Part shown: in pieces, positions 56,170-64,000 of the stretch
Layout: each line of letters begins with the position of its first letter
Position numbering within the stretch: position 1 is the first letter of the stretch
DNA from: Gari tellinella
Lineage: Eukaryota > Mollusca > Bivalvia > Cardiida > Psammobiidae
Assembly: GCA_922989275.2 (NCBI GenBank)
Contig: OV277864.1
Location: 52,885,550-52,949,549, forward strand
DNA length: 64,000 bases
Direction of reading: 5' to 3'
Made by a program: the position numbers and the translations under genes
Notes under the pieces: generated by a model
What the model was told of the DNA's origin: nothing
The model's input: the letters and a program-made list of their open reading frames with translations, nothing else
Database searches by the model: none

Positions 56170-56640
56170 TAGTAAAAATATATGCTCTGGGCAAGAATAT
56201 TCAAGGTCAATGCCGTATTGAGCTGAAAGGTATGTAAAACTCCTCCATCTAAAGATATTTGGCTATGGTAAAGGAGTTGTCCTCAGTGCAAGATTTGTCA
56301 ATTATCAAGGTCAAATTGGAAGGTGGTTTGTGACACTCTGCCATGCCAACATGTATCTACACATCATGTGTAATGAATCAATTTTTTTTTTAAAGGTCAA
56401 AGGTCAAGGTCAACTTGCCGAAAGAGGTACATGGCACTCAGCTATCCAAAAATGTATCCACATCCAATGTTTGGTTATTGCAAATAGCATCGTATAAAAG
56501 TAATGGTTTAGGACAAGGATTTTCAATAATCAAGGTCAGAGGTCAAGGTCAAAACAAGATTTTTCAATTATCAATGTCAGGGTCAAATTAACCTGAAACG
56601 GGTAATTGCAATATGTATCCACATACCAGATATGGTTATC
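56170..56640. repeat. AGGTCA-rich repeat, decayed
   Basis: TTCAAGGTCAATGCCG, TCAAGGTCAAATTGGAAGG, AAAGGTCAAAGGTCAAGGTC and TCAGAGGTCAAGGTCAA recur with GACACTCTGCCATGCCA and TATCCACAT-type spacers. It is related to 23221-23830 but has no intact GGTCANNNTGACC. Confidence 0.65.
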
Positions 56641-56772
56641 CTACATGACATAATACTAGTGTTGGGAAGCGGACGGGAAATCACAATCAATAATCAAAAA
56701 ACACTACACCGATTGATAATTGATTTATTCGAATATGTAACGGGTTTAAATAAGGTTACCAGTACAATATTA

Positions 56773-56898
56773 GTTATACAGTTTCTTCCCAGGGTACTTA
56801 GGATTTATTCCCGGCTGAGGAAAAGCATGTTGCCCGAGCCGTCAGGATTTGACCAGCCGGGAATAAATCCTAAGTACCCTGGGAAGAAACTGTATAAC
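56773..56898. repeat. Perfect 45-bp inverted repeat (hairpin)
   Basis: Arms 56773-56817 and 56854-56898 are exact complements (GTTATACAGTTTCTTCCCAG inward to TTATTCCCGGCTG) around a 36-base loop. The right arm runs directly into the AATTTATTATACTG end of the larger element. Confidence 0.9.
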
Positions 56899-57966
56899 GA
56901 ATTTATTATACTGTCAAAGATTTTACGGTTTAAACGCTTTAAAATAATTATGTCCACTCCATCTGTCAATTTTCATAACGCAACACTAATCCCCCGTTGG
57001 GCACCCCAAAAACCACTATGTAGCTGACGTCACATCAATCTACGTCAGAATTTAGTAGATCTATGTCGTCATTATAGACCAGCTGATCGATACTGCAGTT
57101 GAGCTGAGACCATTGTTTGGGAAATAAAGACAATACTCTGGATAATAAATGTGAAATTTAAATGGAATTGAAAAGGGAAATATTCAATTTTAATCGTAAG
57201 TGACCTCTTTTTATATTGTTTTACTGCTTTCTTTGAATGTATGCGATCGAAGCGTTAGGATAAGGCGATTCAAAGACCTCTGACATGCCTGAAGATAAGT
57301 CTGTCTCGGTTAAACTGACACAATTTCTGTGTAACGTTGAGCCAGGTATTATACACTGACATCTGCGTAGATCTATAATAGGACGTGTATTGCCGCAACT
57401 CTAGACTTGCATGTACTCAATCCTTGTTTACAGTTTTAGAAATTTTGACCCAGTTTTATTTTACCGAGGTCCGATGTATCAGTGCGTTACACTTTGCATC
57501 CAAAGGAACCACAGAACTCTGTCGATAATAAGGGTAGAGCATCGATCCCAGGGGTTCTGCATCCGCCCCAGTCTCTCTCAGGCGTCCACTTAGCTAAAAG
57601 CTGGCAGAAACGGACGTAAACAAAACATTGGTGACGGCACTTTGTCATCGGACCACGTCAAAATAGACGAAACAGATATTACAAATAACTAATTTTCAAA
57701 GACTGTTTTATGTGTCAAACGAAAGTATAAAAAAAAATATTCGTTTCCAAGTATATACTTTTACATCACAAACGTTTCTTCGTAGTAAAATTTTATAGTA
57801 TTTTGTCGAGTCGAGTAGTCGGCCATCTTGTTTGTGATGTAACGAAACATGAGGGGCCTTCAAGGGGAATGTCTATGTACCCTGTCAGCTCACAGGGTAC
57901 TTAGTTTAAGTCCACGTTCCTCTGACCAATCAAAAGTGAGGAATTTTCTTTGCAGTATAATAATTT
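56898..57966. mobile_element. Large inverted-repeat element, related to 44895-45357
   Basis: CGAATTTATTATACTG at 56898-56913 and TTTGCAGTATAATAATT at about 57950-57966 are inverted ends. TACCCTGTCAGCTCACAGGG, TACTTAG at 57878-57904 repeats the arm sequence of the hairpin at 56773. No transposase-like frame was recognised inside; open frames are at most 92 codons. Confidence 0.55.
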
Positions 57967-59187
57967 GTTTCTTTAGTACCATCACATTTATGCCAAGAGT
58001 TTACCCTTTGCTGGTTAATTTAGAATCTTGTAACAAATCTATTGAAAATTGTAGCTTTAAATTAAATTGCATATTACAACCCTCTAAAATGACAATTCAA
58101 AGATTCGATAAATCTAAAAGGAATTAACAACCGGACAGCATGAATGTTGACATACACCTATTAATATAAAGTATATACAAATAATAGATGAGTGAGTATC
58201 AAGCAAATGATAAACATCTCTGAATTCACCATAACCAAACATAAAATGCTCCAACAAACGTCTAGATTACTTGTATTCTTGTAGATGGACGCTTGCCAGA
58301 CATAAATGCTTTTGTTAAAGTTTTATTATGACAAGAACAAAAGAAATATTTTTAAATTTGATATAGAAATTATAGAAACTATCGATTATGAAAAAGTAAA
58401 GTTCGAATGTTTTACTCTATCAGTAAAATTTCTATTTGAAATTATAGAAACTATTGATTATGAAAAAGTAAAGTTCGAATGTTTTACTCTATCAGTTATC
58501 TCAAACCGATTAGTGTTCGATAGTTTGAGACAATCGAAACAACACTTATTGTACAGAAATATATGAAAAGAGATGTTCAGTACAAATGGACAAATGGATG
58601 GACGAATAGGCAGACAGATGGGATGGACCGACAAACCAACAGAAAAATTGTTTCCGATATACACCCTAATACCTAGTGGGGTATATTAATGTCTCAATTC
58701 AAATCAATTGTTGAAAACAAACCAACAAACAAATATTCAGCACTGTTTTGCAGACTTATGTCAATTTAAGTTTGTCATCAATTTTTCTTTCAACATTGTA
58801 GTTCTACTTTAACAACAAGTTTAAACCTCAAAAACATTACCTGGCCTCTGTCTGTCGGTGTTCGGCTCCGCCTGTTTACATACTTACATAGGCAAAAACC
58901 CCAGTGAACCATCGCCCTAATAGACATGTCACATGTGTGTTTAGGGCCTATTAACGGACGGCCCGGGCAACAACAGACACCTGGCTAGGTTTCAGGCTTT
59001 TCCTGTATGTACCATAACCATGACTTGCCATCACAGAATTAAGGATTGGAGACTTGGGCAACAACATGAAAAACAAAACAAAAAACAGCATAAGTGATGT
59101 TCTCAATTGAAAATAACATCATAAATGTTACATACGCCGTGTGCTGACGTCATAATAGACAATAAACTTACTCGCTGACACCTAAAC
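57967..59187. other. Intergenic with a short duplication
   Basis: 58366-58500 holds two copies, 72 bp apart, of GAAATTATAGAAACTAT, GATTATGAAAAAGTAAAGTT and CGAATGTTTTACTCTATCAG. 58560-58680 has a GGATGGAC/GACAGATGG-type tract related, reversed, to 28955-29060. Nothing else recognised. Confidence 0.5.
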
Positions 59188-59480
59188 CGGCGGTAGTGGC
59201 CCAATGGTTAGCACCTTGGACTACGGTACCAGGGATCGTGAGATCGATCCCCCGCCGGACCAGCGGTCTGACTAGGGGATTTTTCTGAATCCCCGATGAT
59301 GTACAGGAATGTTCTTGAGCAAGACATGTACCGCGAATTGCTCCTCTCTACCCAGGGGTTAACATTGGTACCTGTGAAGGGTCTGAGTCGGTACTGCGGC
59401 TGCATTTGACTGCGCCATATGTTAGCAGTGCTCATAGGCAAGATGGCTCGAAGATCAGGGGAGTATATGTACAGTCGGCT
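59188..59480 (+). mobile_element. tRNA-derived SINE
   Basis: Box A TAGTGGCCCAATGGTTAGCA at about 59194-59213 and box B GAGATCGATCC at 59240-59250 mark a Pol III promoter. Downstream comes TTCTTGAGCAAGACATGTAC and GAATTGCTCC, text of the conserved central domain seen in many animal SINEs, then GAAGGGTCTGAGTCGGTACT. No tRNA fold is intact. The 3' end is uncertain. Confidence 0.75.
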
Positions 59481-59574
59481 GAGCGGTCATTCGGACTGAA
59501 AGTAGACTTTAACTTGGTATATTACTTTTTATTTAAACCATAGCGCTGAGACTTGCAGGATAAAATGATAGTTG

Positions 59575-59912
59575 TTAAAGACTTTTCCTCAGTCCATTGA
59601 AAGACCACCGGCCCATTGTTCTGGAGGTGTCAATGTAACTGTAAAGCACGTGCAACACAATCTCAGTTTACCTGTTGAAGTCCAGATTTAACTCATGCTC
59701 TAGTGATTTTCAATGGTTATTTCTAACCAAACTATTAAATATAAAGGTCCGGTCTCACATAAGACAATTCAATGGTTCAATATGCACACGACCCATGCTT
59801 CTGCAAGGAAATTGAAAGTAAATAATCTGTCAATGCGTTATGATAATATGACCAAAAGGTCGTCAGGAGATGTCTTTAAATTAAAATGTCTAGTATTTAT
59901 CGTTGTATAAAT
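59575..59912 (+). repeat. Dispersed repeat shared with 35898-36480
   Basis: Same order of blocks as the copy near exon g, without the CAGGGCTGCC insertion. It serves as the empty-site reference. Confidence 0.75.
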
Positions 59913-61085
59913 CATCAATGCATCTGAACTCAAATAACAACAAATAAACAGAAGAAAAAACTACTTTTTCCTGAACATGACGTCATAAAAGTTGCATCGA
60001 ACTACGTCATATGCTTACGTCATAATCAAGGCTTTATTATCAAGCCGACACATTAATTTTATGCATAAATCTAACAAGCTGAAATGTAAACCATAGTGCC
60101 AAAATTTGCATGGACATAACCATCATTATAAAGCCTACAGATACATCTATGATTAATTGATTTTGCAATAGATCTATGTGTGTTGTGTTTACCGGCGTGT
60201 GTGCCAAGCTATCTACACGCCCGGAATTCTCAAAGTATAAATAACCAGATGTAACCTAAATCAATACGGCTCTAGATCTATGCTATGTTCAAAAAGACAA
60301 ATCCAGAAAATTAAACCGATTGGTTACGTTAAATATGTTGTTAGATATAAGTGCTGTAGCTCCGTGGATAACAGCGGTAAACCCCAATATGGAGCCCAAC
60401 AAGGCCGACCACACTAGCCGGATATAATAACGCAAAAAATACCAAAATGGAACTCACAACATGAGTAACCTTAACGTAAATCAACACATTAAATATTCAA
60501 CTGCATACTTGTAGACATATTCACTCAGAAAACAACGAAAGAACAGAGAAGAAAATGATTTTTTACCGAAAAGATGTCTGCGATTTTGTTCAATGATATG
60601 TAGGTCACTAGAGGGTGCTAATAATAAAAGCTGAATCGTTAGAATTACCTGTGCACCTCGATAAAGGGTGGATACTTATCAAATGCATACTGTATCCACT
60701 ATTAACACCAATCGTGAATTAACATGTTCAAATGCACCAATTTGGCGTACCAGTTAAATACTCAATTATGCGTTGCTATGGATGAAACGGTTAACCTAAA
60801 ACAACCTTACTATACTACGCAGTGACACCATCACAGTTTCCAAGAAGGGTAAAGCCTGGTTGTACTTTCAATAGTTGGCATCTGTTGTTGTTATTTTTAA
60901 AATAAGATATTAGTTCGGGAAACTAAATTATAAATATATTTTTATACAGTTATACGGTTTATATGATATATTCGTTATATATTGATATTTTATGAAAAAC
61001 TATTCATTTCGAATGGCAATTAAGTCACATTAAACGATCTTAAAATAACAGAACTCGAGTGATGTTTTACGGCTTAGTTCAACTC
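59913..61085. other. Intergenic, nothing recognised
   Basis: A weak tRNA-like box A (TAGCTCCGTGGATAACAGC) at about 60358 has no clear box B. Otherwise nothing. Confidence 0.35.
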
Positions 61086-61262
61086 ATCCAATTTACACCC
61101 AGTGAACTTGTCAATGTTTATATATTGTTGTAATTTTTTCATCTAATGGGCGCTTGGTTCATTTTCGTTTAGTTTTATATTGCAAACAATTAAAACTATG
61201 ATCAGTGTTTACCGCATTTTCCATATGACCCTTTTATAGGACGGTAGGCGGACATGGGTTGA
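61086..61262. repeat. HP-D relic
   Basis: CCAATTTACACCCAGTGAAC, GTTTATATATTGTTG, a core stub (GCAAACAATTAAAACTATGA TCAG) and GACATGGGTTGA. Confidence 0.55.
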
Positions 61263-61300
61263 GCGAGTTCGAGGTAGCGAAACTCGAATTCACAATGTCA

Positions 61301-61520
61301 ATAGTACTCCCTCGCTCCCTTCAACGACTCCCAATAACGAGTCCCTCAGTACACCGAACTGTGCCTTGGTTTTCTAAGTTCGTCTGCTTGAAGTCTTCCC
61401 GCGGCATTTGATCAAGATCAACACTGTTTGCCATTTGTTTTGAAATTAGGATAGTAAATCTGCCTTAAATTTAACCTTGATACGAAATTGCAGAAAATAA
61501 TATTGAACCAAACGACAATA
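61301..61520 (-). repeat. HP-B relic
   Basis: TACTCCCTCGCTCCCTTCAA, CGACTCCCAATAACGAGTCC and a half core (GCGGCATTTGATCAAGATCA, ACACTGTTTGCC). Confidence 0.5.
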
Positions 61521-61682
61521 TGGAGGCGAAGGGCTAAAATACCTCAGACAAATTTGATCATAAAAGGGTTTAATATGCTGTGTCTGATTAAAACAGAACA
61601 ATTTTGAAGTGTCAGTATGCAAGAGTAGAGTCGCAAAAGGTTAATTTTCTGTTCAATATGTTTCCTTGAACCCATTACAATA

Positions 61683-61900
61683 TTAACCCCTTCACTGCCT
61701 TACCCCGAGCACAACAGTTTTTTGCAAACAGTTTGGATCCTGATCAGACGCCGCGTTACGCGGCGTTTGATCAGGATTCAAACTGTTTGACACTCATTTC
61801 AATATTTCTTCAGTAAAAATAGCAAGAATTGAAAATTTAAGAAATGAAAGCAGACAACAATTGTTTAGAATTTATGACGTCACGGTAGTGAATGGGTTAA
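61683..61900 (+). mobile_element. HP-E MITE (best copy)
   Basis: TTAACCCCTTCACTGCCTTA to GGTAGTGAATGGGTTAA with TTAA flanks. Core at 61724-61788 almost perfect. TGACGTCACGG lies next to the right end, as in the copy at 42938-43145. Confidence 0.85.
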
Positions 61901-62106
61901 GCTCGGTATGCTTGTGCTAAAATGGAATAGTGTTTAATAATAGAAATGCTTTTAACAGTTAAATTCGCATTTACTACAACAACATACAGCGATATTAATA
62001 TCAAGAGACCTTGCGGATTTATTGCATTGATTTTATATAAAGGTTTGAACATCTCGTCATATCACGAATACTGTTTTATGACAGTCGTTTAATTAAACAA
62101 TACAAC

Positions 62107-62317
62107 TCCGAAAGCAGTTAAGTATGTCATTCTCAATGACGACATAAAGCGCGTTTGCAAACAGTTTGGGTCCTGATCAGACGTCTGATCCGGACCCAAA
62201 CTCTTTGACAATTCTATCAATATTTATTGAGTCATACAACCTTCAATCTAATTTTGAAACGTGCCTTGCAGACGAAAATACTGAAGCAGACGACAATGAA
62301 ACGGTGAAGGGGTAAGT
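62107..62317 (+). mobile_element. HP-E MITE with a collapsed core
   Basis: CATTCTCAATGACGACATAA, GCGCGTTTGCAAACAG, core GGGTCCTGATCAGACGTCTG, ATCCGGACCC (CCG..CGG centre lost), GAAGCAGACGACAATGAAAC, GGTGAAGGGGTAA. The left TTAACCC end is decayed. Confidence 0.7.
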
Positions 62318-62753
62318 AATTTGGTAAGGAGAAGGTTGAAAATAGGAAGATGCGTGACTTTTACAACAGGTAAATGCTTAATGCAGTTGAAAGATTGCAG
62401 GGGAAGTTATTTTGACAGAAAACAATGGTTAGAACATATTCAGGACAGGAAACTCTGCCATACTGCCATTATACTTGTTCTGTCGACTTACAGTGAGGAA
62501 ATTATATTCTATTAATTGCGTTTAGGCAATAAAATAGTACATGTAAAAGTCACTCTCATTCAATTTGGAATATTTCTGATTCTGATCAGATCAATACTTT
62601 TACATGTAACTCGACCATTATTCCGATTTATTAATAGAGCAACAGTATATTTCAAAACACGTAATTTTCAAAATTCATTAAATTGCGTATGCGTTTAATA
62701 TGTGTTAACGCATTATCCACGGTTATAACATGCTGACTAAAACTTTACTCTAA

Positions 62754-63145
62754 CACAGTGCTTCCTCTCTACAACAACACCTGATAAGAGACAAAGTTGC
62801 GTATGTGGTTCGGATGAAGTTGTTAAAGGGAGGGAAATTAAGACTGTGCTTACATGTACATATGCAAACAGCTTGAATTCTGATCAGGATTCAAGCTGTT
62901 TGTGACTCTTCATTGTAAATCTTCTGTTTAGTTTAAACGATATTTTATTCAGAAGAAAAGGATTGGACAACAAAATGTCAGCTAATATTTAAGTTTGAGA
63001 AAAACAGCAGCCGACAACTTTGAGCAGACAATGTTGCAGCAGTGGAAGTATTAGACGTAATTGAACTGTTGGGAGAACAGCGGCAAATGTTGTTTTAAGG
63101 AAGGAATCGTCGATGTGAGGGCCGTTGAAATGAGGTATCAATGTA
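62754..63145 (+). mobile_element. HP-B MITE with a collapsed core
   Basis: ACAGTGCTTCCTCTCTACAA to TGAGGTATCAATGTA. The core is CAAACAGCTTGAATTCTGAT, CAGGATTCAAGCTGTTTG (62867-62904): almost perfect, loopless, without the GACGCCG part. Confidence 0.75.
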
Positions 63146-63221
63146 TATTTAGAAACGATTATTACACTATGATAAAAATGTGCGATTGGTATAGCTACTA
63201 GAATACCAGTCAGACATAAAC

Positions 63222-63767
63222 TACAGTACTCCCTCCTTACTGTCCCCAAAACAAAACAAGACAATTATATCTAATACTTTCACTGCTGTAATATCGTCAT
63301 ATTAAATGTATGGTCTGCTTTTTTATTCTCATAGTTACGTATTGGACATGTTAACAGAAGAAGCATTCAGACGAGTAATCTGATCTTGGTTAAAACTGTT
63401 CGAACTGTAAACTACGTCATGTTTAGCAATATAAATAGTCCCTCCTTATAACAAACAACTCCCTCCGAACAACACTTATAATATTTGTCGGCTAGGGTTT
63501 ACAATTAGTCCGCCACCAAAACCTAGGGTTAGGAACTTAGGAATAAGGTAAACTTTACTATCTGTCCGCAGGTCCTTTTGGTATTTTCGTAGAAATTAAA
63601 AGGTTATCTCCTGTGACATTAACCTGGCCATTTATTGTAACATTAATCTGGCCATTTCTTGTGACATTAACCTAACCATAAAAATAACATTTTTGGTGGC
63701 GGACTAATTGTAAAATCGCTCCATATTTGTCTCCTATTGAGTGTCGTTGTAGGGAGGAAGCACTGTA
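63222..63767 (-). mobile_element. HP-B MITE split by a nested element
   Basis: TACAGTACTCCCTCCTTACT to GTAGGGAGGAAGCACTGTA with TA flanks. A foreign 233-bp block lies at 63490-63722. The core is reduced to TCTGATCTTGGTTAAAACTG. Confidence 0.8.
63490..63722. mobile_element. Nested element with TTTACAATTAGTCCGCCACC repeats
   Basis: TTTACAATTAGTCCGCCACC (63498-63517) and GGTGGCGGACTAATTGTAAA (63695-63714) are exact inverted repeats near its ends. ATATTTGTC occurs on both sides (63481-63489 and 63723-63731), a 9-bp target duplication. Inside are three tandem units of about 26 bp (GACATTAACCTGGCCATTT). Not seen elsewhere in the window. Confidence 0.7.
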
Positions 63768-64000
63768 ACATCTAACATAAACGTATTTATCAGCTATGCT
63801 ATGAAATCGAAGTGTATTCAGGCATAAATCTAAAAATCTGACTACTCGATATTAGCAAACGGTATCACGTCCGTATTTATGAAAACATGAACTGAATTAT
63901 AAACATTACTCAATTCAAATCCGTTGAAACATAGTGAACACGAATCGTATGCGCTATCCTTTCTAACATAGTGTATAGGCCGCTTTTATTGACCTGGCAG
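63768..64000. other. Window end, nothing recognised
   Basis: No exon or repeat recognised. Confidence 0.4.

Noticed and set aside
56632..57027. 131-codon + strand frame
   Set aside because: It crosses the perfect 45-bp inverted repeat and repeat ends; the peptide has no domain.
59208..59441. 77-codon - strand frame
   Set aside because: It lies antisense within the SINE at 59188-59480.
1..64000. CRISPR arrays, bacterial operons, rRNA genes
   Set aside because: The short repeats are inverted-repeat elements without regular spacers. Introns and SINEs show a eukaryotic nuclear genome.

Overview
This window reads as nuclear DNA of an invertebrate, most probably a bivalve-like mollusc. It is AT-rich, has long introns with GT-AG splice sites, has no operons, and is packed with short inverted-repeat elements. 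The placement rests on the style of the one host gene (a lachesin/IgLON-like cell adhesion protein), on degenerate repeat-encoded proteins of kinds common in marine invertebrates, and on AGGTCA-type tandem repeats. No species is claimed.

One real host gene is visible, on the + strand from 6426 to 37183. Seven exons (6426-6538, 25547-25751, 28494-28643, 32104-32232, 33609-33896, 34535-34702, 37062-37183) join in one open frame of 391 codons. They encode three Ig domains, a Thr-rich stalk and a hydrophobic C-terminal tail typical of a GPI-anchored neuronal or septate-junction adhesion protein. The exon for the start codon and signal peptide was not found in 1-6425 and probably lies upstream. 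The first visible intron is about 19 kb.

Most of the rest is a graveyard of miniature inverted-repeat elements, labelled here HP-A to HP-I. HP-A (TACAGTGGAGAA ends), HP-B (TACAGTGCTCCCTC ends) and HP-F (TACAGTAAAACC ends) have TA flanks like Tc1/mariner-derived elements. HP-C, HP-D and HP-E have TTAA flanks and CCC-type ends like piggyBac-derived elements. HP-G (GGGCCCGTTT ends), HP-H (CAGGGCTCCAGATAAG ends) and HP-I (GAACCCCT..AAACCGGA ends) are others. Nearly all carry a strong hairpin in the middle. One hairpin core (CAAACAG..GATCAGACGCCG and its complement) recurs about 50 times and is shared by HP-A, -B, -D and -E, although these differ in ends and target type. Many copies are nested, and several sit within 11-50 bp of exon borders of the Ig gene.

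Other regions: 20.3-22.4 kb holds a non-LTR retrotransposon tail (- strand) and a decayed copy of an uncharacterised repeat-encoded protein (+ strand). 23.2-23.8 kb and 56.2-56.6 kb hold AGGTCA-rich repeats. 25.8-26.6 kb and 30.0-30.9 kb hold composite elements with two head-to-head tRNA-like SINE heads. 55.2-55.9 kb holds a broken tyrosine-recombinase/SGNH-hydrolase retroelement fragment (- strand). 56.8-58.0 kb holds a large inverted-repeat element with a perfect 45-bp hairpin, and 59.2 kb holds a SINE. From 38 kb to the end no host exon was recognised. All copy numbers and boundaries were read by eye.
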